Shown here: piece by piece, positions 1 through 6,302 of the stretch
How the letters are laid out: the number at the start of each line of letters is the position of its first letter
Numbering within the stretch: position 1 is the stretch's first letter
Position numbers and translations under genes: made by a program
NCBI GenBank assembly: GCA_050012135.1
Contig: JBEKHT010000105.1
Coordinates: forward strand, 1 to 6,573
DNA: 6,573 nt
Reading direction: 5' to 3'
Origin: JBEKHT01 sp050012135
GTDB lineage: Bacteria > Chloroflexota > Anaerolineae > Anaerolineales > RBG-16-64-43
The notes under the pieces: model-generated
Databases searched by the model: none
Seen by the model: only the letters and a program-made list of their open reading frames with translations
What the model was told of the DNA's origin: nothing

Positions 1-1220
1 AGCGCAAAATTGATCATGCCCTCGACCAGGGCATCCCCGCGGGAAAGGGCCTGTGTATCGTCCGGCGGGATGGGCATGGAAGTGTGCAAATTGCCGTCCC
101 CCGCATGTCCGTAAGCCATCAGCTTCATCTCGAGGCGCTCGGCCAGCAGGTGCGCTTGACGGACCGCGTTGGCATACTGCGAGAGAGGCACGGCCACATC
201 GCTCTTGACAAAGGTGCATCCCGGATAGAGCGCTTTCTCCGCACGATTGACCGCCTTCCGTCCGGCCCACAACTGGTCGCGCTCCTCGGAACCGGAGGCA
301 AACCGGAACGAGGTGCAGCCAGCCTCTTCGCACACACTCCGTGCCACCTCTCCTTCCTCCTGGATGGCCGTGGGGGTCCCATGGAATTCCATAAGGAGCA
401 TCGGAAGCTCAAGCCAGTGGAGGCCGACCACGGCGTTGACCGCGCGAATGCTTTCGGGATCGAGGAGCTCAAGAGCGCCTGGCACGATTCCTGAGCGCAT
501 GATCTCAAACGCAGATCCCGCAGCCGCCTCGGCGGAGCGGAAGTTCGCCGATGCCGTGAGGCGCTCCGGAATCGGATGCAACCGGACGACCACCTCCGTG
601 GCGATCCCGAGGGTCCCCTCCGAACCGACGAAGAGCCGCACCAAATCGTAGCCGGAGGAACTCTTCAGCGCGCGCGTTCCCGCCCAGATCAGGGCTCCGT
701 TGGCCAGGGCCACCTGCAGGCGCAGGATATTGTCACGCGTCACGCCGTAGCGCAGGGCGTTGAGCCCCCCAGAATTGTTGCCGACCATCCCCCCAATGGT
801 TGCCACATCTCCACTGGCCGGCCCAGGGGCGAAGAAGAGACCCTGATGAGCGAGTCGCCGGTTCAGCTCGTCGTACACCACCCCAGGTTGGACCCTTGCC
901 TGGAAATCCTCCGGCATGACCTCGAGCACCCGGTTCATGCGCTCCAGCGATAGAACGATCCCCTGCGCGCAGGGAACGGCATTGCCCTCCAGGCTGCTCC
1001 CTGCCCCGCGCGGTGTGACCGGGAGACGAAGCCGGTCGGCCAGGGCCAGCACGGCCGCGACTTGCTCGGCTACCTCGGGCTTGACCACCGCCAGCGGCAG
1101 GACGGGGGCGGACGAGGATTCGTCGTGGCTATAGTCGCTCAAGGCGGAACCCTCGACGCTGACCCCGCGTTCACCGACGAGTTCGACCAAAGCGCGATGG
1201 ATCGGATGGGGCAGGGTCAT
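1..1220 (-). CDS. FAD-binding oxidoreductase, GlcD / D-lactate dehydrogenase type (C-terminus beyond the window)
   Basis: My translation from the ATG at 1220 stays open to the left edge (406 codons), so the last few dozen residues of a family usually about 460 aa long are missing. The family oxidises 2-hydroxy acids such as D-lactate, glycolate or D-2-hydroxyglutarate with FAD and passes electrons to a cytochrome, quinone or partner subunit. Visible motifs in order: the FAD-binding loop RGAGSSLEGN (residues 71-80), ATIGGMVGNNSGG (about 140-152), RYGVTRDNIL (157-166), SSGYDLVRLFVGSEGTLGI (about 188-206), and the C-terminal metal/substrate motif HAGDGNLH (372-379). There is no signal peptide, so it is probably cytoplasmic. 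The start is supported by AGGAGGAG at about 1232-1239, 11 nt upstream. It is the last of three co-directional genes. The substrate is not determined; the LEGN loop form favours a D-lactate-dehydrogenase-like enzyme. No frameshift was seen. Confidence 0.92.
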   Translation of the reverse strand, partial: MTLPHPIHRALVELVGERGVSVEGSALSDYSHDESSSAPVLPLAVVKPEVAEQVAAVLALADRLRLPVTPRGAGSSLEGNAVPCAQGIVLSLERMNRVLEVMPEDFQARVQPGVVYDELNRRLAHQGLFFAPGPASGDVATIGGMVGNNSGGLNALRYGVTRDNILRLQVALANGALIWAGTRALKSSSGYDLVRLFVGSEGTLGIATEVVVRLHPIPERLTASANFRSAEAAAGSAFEIMRSGIVPGALELLDPESIRAVNAVVGLHWLELPMLLMEFHGTPTAIQEEGEVARSVCEEAGCTSFRFASGSEERDQLWAGRKAVNRAEKALYPGCTFVKSDVAVPLSQYANAVRQAHLLAERLEMKLMAYGHAGDGNLHTSMPIPPDDTQALSRGDALVEGMINFA

Positions 1221-1240
1221 GGGGATTCCAGCTCCTCCTG

Positions 1241-1274
1241 AAAAAGGCTTCTAACTAGCCCGTCGAGCAGGGCT
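1241..1274 (-). promoter_or_regulatory. Possible weak attenuator-like element before the FAD oxidoreductase
   Basis: Read on the minus strand, AGCCC (1274-1270) can pair with GGGCT (1261-1257). The same GGGCT can instead pair with AGCC (1249-1246), which is followed directly by five Ts (1245-1241) and then the Shine-Dalgarno sequence. Mutually exclusive stems with a T-run are the layout of a transcription attenuator. The stems are only 4-5 bp, the T-run is short, and I see no leader peptide or ligand-binding core, so this may be chance. Confidence 0.2.
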
Positions 1275-1305
1275 CATGGCCGCCAGGGGGAAGTTTCATC
1301 CGCCC

Positions 1306-1336
1306 GGGAGAACCCTCCCTCCCGTGGGGTTTTCCC
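1306..1336. repeat. Inverted repeat in the gap between the AbfD-like gene and the FAD oxidoreductase
   Basis: GGGAGAACCC (1306-1315) and GGGTTTTCCC (1327-1336) form a 10-bp stem with one non-Watson-Crick position and an 11-nt loop. A second small hairpin, GCCCC/GGGGC (1404-1408 and 1415-1419), lies closer to the stop of the AbfD-like gene. Neither is followed by a T-run on the minus strand, so neither is a clear Rho-independent terminator. They may be protein-binding or mRNA-stabilising structures, or chance in GC-rich DNA. Confidence 0.35.
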
Positions 1337-1461
1337 AGCCAAGTCCTCGATCCCTCCGGGCGAGCAGGATGGAACGAAGCCCCGCCGGGGGTTCCTCCCC
1401 ATGGCCCCAAGACCGGGGCTGGTGTCCTGTAGCTCCACGCTCGGTGGGGGATGTTGTCGGC

Positions 1462-2895
1462 TCAAACCATTATCCCGGCGGCGCGCTTGGCGATCGCTTT
1501 CCGCGTCTCCAGATCATAGCTTCTTAGAATCGCCATTCGCTCCGCCTCCGGCGAGCCGCCTCCATGCACGCCTGCGACCATCAGTAATCCGGCGAATCGG
1601 GAGGCAGTCATGTCCTCGATCAGTCGAAAGCAGCGCACGCGGTCATCCACCGCCACCCCGGTTGCCCCGGCCAGGTACTTCTTCAGATAACCGCCCACTT
1701 CCTGGCTTTGGTAGTCTTCCTCGGATGGCATGGTTACAACCAGACCCCCGGCCAGATCCTGTAGTAGCTCGAGCTCGTGATGCAGGTTGGTGCCAGCATA
1801 GTACTTGCCCACGTTGGCATAGACCAGATCGGGAAGGTAGGTGCCGCAGGCCGTGGGCTGTCCCTTGAGGGACGCCGCTAGGCCGCAGGCGTGCACCAGC
1901 TCGGCCGCAATCATGAAGTCGGACAGTTTGTGTCGGACGTGGTGAGCTTTGGAGATCCCGTTGTATTCCGCCACCAGAGCGGCGGCACCCAGAAGAATGT
2001 CGGTAAGGGCTGGCTTGCAGCCGCAATAGGAATGGCGGTGATAGGTGGCAAAGGTCTCTGCCAGGTAGCCGGCCAACTGCCACTCGCCGCACATGAAAAC
2101 CCTCTCCCAGGGAACAAAGACGTTATCGAAGACGGTCAGTGACTCCACGCTGGCGAATCGGGAGCTGACCGGAGCCCCCCCCGCCCGTTTGACGGAGGGT
2201 GCGCCGGGGCGGCATATCATGGTGATCCCCGGCGCGTCGGCCGGGGTCGCGAAGGCAACCGCATAGTTCGCGTCGCTTTCCGCCATGTCGCGCGTGGGCA
2301 ACACGATCAGTTCATGGGCATAGGGGGCGAGGGTGTTGTGGGCCTTGGCTCCGCGCACCACGATGCCGTCTTCTCTCTTCTCCACCACGTGCAGGTACAG
2401 ATCCGGATCCGCCTGCTGATGGGGCCTGAGCGAGCGGTCGCCCTTGACGTCCGTCATCGCGGCATTCCCGACCAGGTCGTTCTGCTGGAAGTACTCGACA
2501 TATTCCTTTAGGCGCGAATAGTACGAGGTACCAAACATCCGGTCGGACTGGTCGGTAATGATCGAGAGGGCATTGAGGGCGTCCACCCCCATGCAGCGTT
2601 GGATGCAGCCCGTCTCTCGGCAGTACAGCCGTGTCATTTCCACCTTTTTCCTCAGGTCCTCTGTGTCTTGATGGATGTGGGTGAACCGATTGATGGTCTG
2701 ACCGGTCAGGTGAGAGGTGGCGGTGGCCAGCTCCCGGTACTCCGGCCTCTGGGGCCATTCGTAGGTCAGGCGGACGATGTTAATGCCCGGGACGATTTGA
2801 GGATGCTCCCAGGGCCGGTCCACTTTCTTGCCGTTCAGCCACACGTTGTGTTTCATTGCCGCGAGGCTCGCGAGGTATTCCTGAGAGGTCTTCAT
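1462..2895 (-). CDS. 4-hydroxybutyryl-CoA dehydratase (AbfD)-like enzyme, HpaB / 4-hydroxyphenylacetate 3-hydroxylase superfamily
   Basis: This 477-aa protein is close in length to clostridial AbfD (490 aa) and follows it end to end as I recall that sequence. AbfD is a cytoplasmic FAD and [4Fe-4S] enzyme that dehydrates 4-hydroxybutyryl-CoA to crotonyl-CoA by a radical mechanism and isomerises vinylacetyl-CoA. All four cluster ligands are visible: Cys97 and Cys101 in CIQRC (AbfD 99/103), His286 and Cys293 in YHRHSYCGC (AbfD 292/299). Gln99, Thr188, Glu251, Tyr290 and Lys294 match AbfD active-site residues 101, 190, 257, 296 and 300. Other family stretches are KREDGIVVRGAKAH (173-186), VFDNVFVPWERVF (255-267) and LAGGLVVTMPSEEDY (381-395). 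The oxygenase branch of the superfamily lacks these Cys ligands. Oddity: the residues I align with AbfD Glu455 and Ala460 are Ala441 and Gly446, so the substrate may differ. AAGGAG at 2904-2909, 8 nt upstream, supports the start. Confidence 0.93.
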   Translation of the reverse strand: MKTSQEYLASLAAMKHNVWLNGKKVDRPWEHPQIVPGINIVRLTYEWPQRPEYRELATATSHLTGQTINRFTHIHQDTEDLRKKVEMTRLYCRETGCIQRCMGVDALNALSIITDQSDRMFGTSYYSRLKEYVEYFQQNDLVGNAAMTDVKGDRSLRPHQQADPDLYLHVVEKREDGIVVRGAKAHNTLAPYAHELIVLPTRDMAESDANYAVAFATPADAPGITMICRPGAPSVKRAGGAPVSSRFASVESLTVFDNVFVPWERVFMCGEWQLAGYLAETFATYHRHSYCGCKPALTDILLGAAALVAEYNGISKAHHVRHKLSDFMIAAELVHACGLAASLKGQPTACGTYLPDLVYANVGKYYAGTNLHHELELLQDLAGGLVVTMPSEEDYQSQEVGGYLKKYLAGATGVAVDDRVRCFRLIEDMTASRFAGLLMVAGVHGGGSPEAERMAILRSYDLETRKAIAKRAAGIMV

Positions 2896-2974
2896 AGCTT
2901 ATGCTCCTTGCGTGTTTGGCGGTTCGCGGAGGTGGAGATCCCGGGATGAACCTGTTCTCCCTGCCAACTGGGGG

Positions 2975-3035
2975 CCGGGTCCACCCGGAGGAGGGGGCGC
3001 ACCCAGACCTGCTCCTACTGCGCGCCCGGTGCGCC
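2975..3035. repeat. Inverted repeats between the aminotransferase and the AbfD-like gene
   Basis: The 158-nt gap contains two perfect inverted repeats: CCGGGT/ACCCGG (2975-2980 and 2983-2988, loop 2 nt) and GGCGCACC/GGTGCGCC (2996-3003 and 3028-3035, loop 24 nt). There is no T-run, so a Rho-independent terminator is not supported. Structure in the intercistronic mRNA or an operator is possible. A TTGGCA hexamer on the minus strand in this gap has no convincing -10 partner. Confidence 0.3.
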
Positions 3036-3053
3036 ATGTGCTGTCGTGCCACC

Positions 3054-4280
3054 TCAGGGAGAGAGCGCTGCTGGTCCAAGGACTGCTTCCCCAATCCGCT
3101 TGAGGGCCTCCTGGAGAATCGATCGCGGGCAGGCGATATTGATGCGCATGAAGCCCTCCCCCTGCGGCCCAAAGATGAAGCCGTCGTCAAGGTAGACCCG
3201 GGCCTGGTGCAAGAGCAGGTGCCGCAGCTCCAGCTTGTCGATCCCCAGCCTGCGGAAGTCGAGCCACACCAAGTAAGTGCCTTCCGGCCGGACGGCGCTG
3301 ACCTGGGGGATATCCTTGGCCAGGTACTCTTCCAGGAAGCGAAGGTTGGCCCCCAGGTATTCGAGCACTTGGTCGAGCCACTCTTCGCCTTGGTCGTAGG
3401 CCGCCTGGAGGGCGACGACGCCGAAGGCGCCTGTCCCGTTCAATCCGTTGCTGAGAAGGGTCTTCTGGAACCTGGTTCGCAGGCCCTCGTCCGGAATAAT
3501 GATGTTGGACGTTTGCAGGCCGGCCAGGTTGAAGGTCTTGCTGGGGGCCGTGCAGGTGATGGAATTCTGGGCGAGGGCTTGGGCGAGGGTCGCCAGGGGG
3601 GTGAAGACATGGCCCTTGTGGACGATGTCTCCGTGAATCTCATCCGATATGATGAGCACATTGTGCCGGAGACAGGTCTCCCCGAAGCGCGCTAACTCCT
3701 CTGGGGTCCAAACACGCCCCACGGGGTTGTGAGGGTTGCAGAGTATGGCAAGCCGGACCTTCGGATCTCTGATCTTCTGCTCCAGATCTGCGAAGTCCAT
3801 GCCGTAGTGGCTGCTCTCGTAGACGAGAGGGTTGGCGACGACTTCAGCAGAGTTGTGCTCCACCGCGCTGAAAAAGGGATAGTAGACCGGGGGCTGGATA
3901 AGGACCTTCTCTCCTTGCGCCGCAAACGTGCGCACCAGCATATTGAGGGCTGGCACGACTCCCGGAGTGACACAGACCCACTCGGGCCGGATTTCCCAAT
4001 TGTGGCGGCGCCTCATCCAGCCGACGACGGAGTCCAAGTACGCGTCCGTTGGGGCGGTGTAGCCGTAGATGCCGTGTTTTGCGCGCTCCACGAGGGCCCT
4101 CACGACTGGCTCCGGAGAGGGAAAGTCCATATCGGCGACCCAGAGAGGCAGGACCCGGTTCTGCCCGAAGCACTGGTCGCCCGGCCCTCGCTGGACCAGA
4201 CGCTTTCCCTCTTGAACAAACTCCCACTTGACGGAGCTGGTCCCTGCGCGGTCGATCTCCCGGTCGAACTGGTACTCCAT
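3054..4280 (-). CDS. PLP-dependent aminotransferase, MalY/PatB family (cystathionine beta-lyase type)
   Basis: This 408-aa fold-type I PLP enzyme is full length for the MalY/PatB group (about 390-400 aa). Members cleave C-S bonds of cystathionine or related amino acids to pyruvate, ammonia and a thiol, and some transaminate. The N-terminal LPLWVADMDFPSPEPV (44-59) and HGIYGYTAP (69-77) are typical of the group. Then come the CNPHNPVG loop with PLP-contacting Asn185 (181-188), SDEIHGD with the pyridine-N Asp213 (212-218), the Schiff-base Lys248 in TAPSKTFNLAGLQ (244-256), and the carboxylate-binding Arg379 in FMRIN. There is no signal peptide, so it is cytoplasmic. The start is supported by AGGAGT at 4286-4291. 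It is the promoter-proximal gene of the minus-strand cluster and is probably driven by the promoter at 4451-4479. Beta-lyase and aminotransferase activity cannot be separated by sequence alone. Confidence 0.95.
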   Translation of the reverse strand: MEYQFDREIDRAGTSSVKWEFVQEGKRLVQRGPGDQCFGQNRVLPLWVADMDFPSPEPVVRALVERAKHGIYGYTAPTDAYLDSVVGWMRRRHNWEIRPEWVCVTPGVVPALNMLVRTFAAQGEKVLIQPPVYYPFFSAVEHNSAEVVANPLVYESSHYGMDFADLEQKIRDPKVRLAILCNPHNPVGRVWTPEELARFGETCLRHNVLIISDEIHGDIVHKGHVFTPLATLAQALAQNSITCTAPSKTFNLAGLQTSNIIIPDEGLRTRFQKTLLSNGLNGTGAFGVVALQAAYDQGEEWLDQVLEYLGANLRFLEEYLAKDIPQVSAVRPEGTYLVWLDFRRLGIDKLELRHLLLHQARVYLDDGFIFGPQGEGFMRINIACPRSILQEALKRIGEAVLGPAALSP

Positions 4281-4450
4281 TCTGGACTCCTATCCCGCTG
4301 TCCTGCGGCCTTGGGCTGGCCGGAATGGGTGCGGCCGATGCTGCCCGGTTGACTGTCGGGCATGTCCGTGGAAGGGAACGCCCGCTCGGGGCGCACTGCG
4401 GAGCGGCCGCGATCTCCCAATTGGCTGGACCCAGGCCGCCTGCGGGAAGC

Positions 4451-4479
4451 AGTATAGCCTGTCCGTTTGCCCTGGCCAA
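4451..4479 (-). promoter_or_regulatory. Sigma70-like promoter for the aminotransferase
   Basis: On the minus strand, TTGGCC (4479-4474, four of six against TTGACA) is followed after exactly 17 nt by TATACT (4456-4451, five of six against TATAAT). Transcription would start near 4444 and give a leader of about 165 nt before the ATG at 4280. The remaining leader (4281-4444) has short GC-rich inverted repeats, such as CGCCC/GGGCG, but no riboswitch fold that I recognise. In such GC-rich DNA a match this good is unlikely to be common. Confidence 0.55.
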
Positions 4480-4653
4480 ACTCACAGGACGCTCCATCCT
4501 CATTTCCGCGACCTCGTAGGCTTGACCCTCGATGCCGGCTCCGTCCGGTCCGAGTTGGTGGCAAGCCGACCTTTCTAGTGATGTCTGCCCGGTCGGCTCT
4601 GGCGCTCCGAAAGGAACTATATCGAGCCCGGTACATAGCCATGCGCCAAATGC

Positions 4654-4824
4654 GTGGTCCTTGTGCGGGGCGACCAGGTCCACGTCCAGCACTTGAATGA
4701 AGTGCGGAGTCATCGGCACGGCTGCATGTCCCATGAGCCGCTGCAGACTCGGGATGTCCATGCCGCTCCGCAGGCTCATCAGTCCGAAGGTCCTCCTGAG
4801 CATGTCAGGCGTGGCGCGGAAGCG
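4654..4824 (-). pseudogene. Tyrosine recombinase (XerC/D-like integrase) C-terminal remnant
   Basis: About 57 codons ending near 4654 match the C-terminal catalytic end of tyrosine recombinases: TPDMLRRTFGLMSLRSGMDI, then LQRLMGHAAVPMTPHFI and DLVAPHKDH. Typical family members read SPHMLRRTFA...LQRLMGHADLSVTRRYL. The catalytic Arg of the HxxR box and the LMGH histidine survive. The HxxR histidine is Asp, and the nucleophilic Tyr (nine residues after the LMGH His) is Phe, codon TTC at 4699-4701. An in-frame TAA lies upstream at 4867-4869, and the DNA beyond shows no recombinase sequence, so about the first three quarters of the gene is gone. The frame continues past 4654 into unrelated sequence overlapping the aminotransferase. 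It is a relic of an integrated element and cannot be active. The exact ends are approximate. Confidence 0.72.
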
Positions 4825-4869
4825 TTCTGGACACCGGATGCACAGAAGATTGCGCGCGACGGGGAATTA

Positions 4870-5223
4870 CTTACGGCTTCCCTGCTTCCGGTAAGCCTCA
4901 TTCTCATAGGCAACGCTTGACGGCCCGCGGGGGTCCGCCTGGAAGGTCGCCCATCGACGTCGGCAGGCCTCCCGCAAGCGGCTGGAGGACTCTGGGTCTG
5001 ATGCACGCTCGCTGGCGCACTCCCTGGAGACGCCTTTACCTCCGGCTCCTGGCCCAACTCCATTTGCTGACCCAGTGCGAGCAGCCCAAGCCGGGCTGCC
5101 TAGCGCCCGCGGGCTGCGCGGGAGCCGCAAAGCGCCTGTACACTAGACGCACGGCATGGATTCATGAGTACTTGTCCCGGAAGGGGACCGTGAAGCACGC
5201 GTATCTGGGGAGAGGAGGGCGCA
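4870..5223. other. Intergenic stretch between the recombinase relic and the small-gene run
   Basis: I find no convincing gene here. Open frames on both strands lack family motifs and codon-like composition. The stretch holds a 7-bp hairpin at 5081-5099 and a GCCCGCGGGC palindrome at 5105-5114. A TACACT hexamer (5139-5144) lies upstream of the gene at 5224 but lacks a -35 partner, so I do not call a promoter. Confidence 0.5.
5081..5099. repeat. Perfect GC-rich hairpin
   Basis: GCAGCCC (5081-5087) and GGGCTGC (5093-5099) form a perfect 7-bp stem with the 5-nt loop AAGCC. A GCCCGCGGGC palindrome follows at 5105-5114. No T-run follows on either strand, so it is not a standard terminator. It lies between the recombinase relic and the next gene, where recombination-site or regulatory hairpins can occur, but nothing proves that role. 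Confidence 0.4.
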
Positions 5224-5547
5224 ATGGAAAGCGGAAAGGATTGGCTCAGGAGGGCGACGAGAAATTGTTTGCAGGACTTGGATGGGCCAAAAAAATATGA
5301 CCAGATGAAGCGAATTGTGGAGTGGGTCAAGAGAAGGGGGGGTGAGATCAAGGCTGGGGGGAGTTGTTCGGAAGGCTTCGTCGAGTTGGCGTCAAGGAGA
5401 GTGCCGGTGGAAGGAATCGAGCAGACGGATCGAGTGTGCGTTCCGCGGCAACTCTTCGCGCAGGCGGAGGGGGAGGGATGGTTGGCGGATTTGGAAAAGT
5501 CGGCTGAGATATGCTTGGACTGGTTGCACCTAGACTATAAGAAGTAG
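5224..5547 (+). CDS. Hypothetical protein, 107 aa
   Basis: I do not recognise this protein. The main support is a strong Shine-Dalgarno AGGAGG (5213-5218) five bases before the ATG, and an uninterrupted frame of plausible composition. The product is small and highly charged: Lys/Arg-rich in residues 5-45 (DWLRRATRN, KKYDQMKRIVEWVKRRGG) and more acidic from about 82 on (EGEGWLADLEKSAEICLDW). Four Cys at 15, 48, 72 and 96 are not arranged as a zinc site. There is no signal peptide or membrane segment; the ends look helical. It is the first of a run of small plus-strand genes next to a recombinase relic, which suggests accessory DNA. The coding strand is unusually rich in G runs here. No function can be assigned. 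Confidence 0.55.
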   Translation: MESGKDWLRRATRNCLQDLDGPKKYDQMKRIVEWVKRRGGEIKAGGSCSEGFVELASRRVPVEGIEQTDRVCVPRQLFAQAEGEGWLADLEKSAEICLDWLHLDYKK

Positions 5548-5630
5548 GACGAGGGCGGAGTGGGGGGGACGTCATGAGAGGGGGGAAGCAATATGCTCTG
5601 CACTGAGCCGGCGGGTAGAGAGAGGAAACA

Positions 5631-5780
5631 ATGGCTGAGGTGCGCTTTATTCCCCTAAACTGTCCTAACTGCGGCGGGGCAATGCAGGTTGGCTCAGACA
5701 CGACCGCCGCCCGGCTCGACTGCCAGTACTGCGGCAAGGCCAGCCGCGCTATTCAGCGGATCATTCCTCCCCTCAGCTAG
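5631..5780 (+). CDS. Small zinc-ribbon protein, 49 aa
   Basis: The ATG at 5631 opens a 50-codon frame ending in TAG at 5778-5780. The product has a compact zinc-ribbon pattern: CPNCGG at residues 11-16 and CQYCG at 31-35, giving Cys11, Cys14, Cys31 and Cys34 as a probable Zn site. The first Cys pair follows a short hydrophobic strand (VRFIPLN), as is common in stand-alone ribbons whose second knuckle often reads CxYCG. The protein ends 15 residues after the second pair (IQRIIPPLS). AGAGAGGA at about 5617-5624 precedes the start by six bases. There are no membrane or signal features. Such minimal ribbons can bind nucleic acid or proteins or be loose fragments of larger proteins, and the role here is unknown. 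The gap to the preceding gene is 83 nt. Confidence 0.7.
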   Translation: MAEVRFIPLNCPNCGGAMQVGSDTTAARLDCQYCGKASRAIQRIIPPLS

Positions 5781-5919
5781 ACCAAGCAGTCAGGACCACT
5801 TGTGCTTTCATACTCTATCCAGCAAAGTGTCCAACCGTGTTCCAAGTCTTTGTAGCGGTCGCCTCGAGTTCTTGGCGGTCTGGCTCCAACGGTCGCAATG
5901 GTAGTCGTTGAATTCTGGC

Positions 5920-6042
5920 ATGCCTGCTCTCCTCCGCACCTGCCAGGGCCGCGGTCCCTTCGTGAGCAACTTGGCGAGCGGGCCGGACGTGGACCAGCGG
6001 GAGATTGCCCGGCTGCAAGGCCGTCAACAAGGGCCTGCTTGA
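5920..6042 (+). pseudogene. N-terminal part of a frameshifted small gene
   Basis: The ATG at 5920 opens 40 codons ending in TGA at 6040-6042. The stretch PDVDQREIARLQ (residues 22-33) looks like ordinary protein sequence, after which the frame turns into low-plausibility GRQQGPA and stops. Dropping one G at 6019/6020 joins it to the frame ending at 6280 and gives ...DQREIARLQAVNKGLLEALL, a continuous helix-like sequence. No clear Shine-Dalgarno precedes 5920; GTG at 5962 is an alternative in-frame start. It could be a real mutation or an assembly error. Confidence 0.35.
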
Positions 6043-6280
6043 GGCGCTACTGGACCTAACCGCCCTGTACGCCAGCACTCCGGGGCGTGATCCTGTCTTC
6101 GTCGCCAAGGGCCGCATGGCGATTGATAATGCCAATCAGGTGCCCGCGAACGTGCGCTACGGCATCTTCGGCTGCATCAACCGCCTCTGGAATTGCATCG
6201 AGTGCAAGGGCGGGTCCAAACACGATCGCGAGGAATTCGAGGGGCAGCCCACCTGCAAGTTCGACAGCAACAACGATTGA
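6005..6280 (+). CDS. Hypothetical protein, probably the C-terminal part of a frameshifted gene
   Basis: The frame is closed upstream by TGA at 5963-5965, and its only early start is TTG at 6005, with no well-spaced ribosome site. ATG at 6116 (54 codons, AAGGG just upstream) is another option. The residues look genuine: NKGLLEALLDLTALYAST resembles the helical LLEAL segments of small phage-type or accessory proteins, followed by FVAKGRMAIDNA. The C-terminal half has four Cys (FGCINRLWNCIECKGG and PTCK), possibly metal-binding, and a hydrophilic tail. The preceding frame supplies a natural N-terminus if one base is removed at 6019/6020 (about 119 aa in all). The stop is only 22 nt before the ATG of the next gene, so the two are probably cotranscribed. 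Family and function are unknown. Confidence 0.45.
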   Translation: MPGCKAVNKGLLEALLDLTALYASTPGRDPVFVAKGRMAIDNANQVPANVRYGIFGCINRLWNCIECKGGSKHDREEFEGQPTCKFDSNND

Positions 6281-6302
6281 AAGAGAGGACACGGTGGTCA
6301 CG

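Noticed and set aside
2901..3695. 264-codon plus-strand open frame
   Set aside because: It is largely antisense to the PLP enzyme, which has complete family motifs; the translation shows no motif and is explained by GC-rich codon structure.
3729..4352. 207-codon plus-strand open frame
   Set aside because: It is antisense to the same PLP enzyme gene and its leader, with no recognisable domain.
3844..4803. 319-codon minus-strand open frame
   Set aside because: Only the first 50 residues or so are protein-like (recombinase remnant); the rest runs through the leader and then out of frame through the PLP enzyme gene.
4867..5130. 87-codon minus-strand frame directly upstream of, and in phase with, the recombinase remnant
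   Set aside because: It could have been the missing N-terminal part of the recombinase, but it shows no recombinase motifs and is low-complexity Ser/Gly/Arg-rich.
4917..5300. 127-codon plus-strand frame
   Set aside because: It has no motif, overlaps the better-supported gene at 5224 in another frame, and lacks a good ribosome site.
5574..5606. 10-codon open frame between two small genes
   Set aside because: It is too short, has no well-spaced ribosome site and no leader-peptide signature.
5689..5904. 71-codon plus-strand frame
   Set aside because: It overlaps the zinc-ribbon gene out of frame; the residues after 5781 match no family I know.
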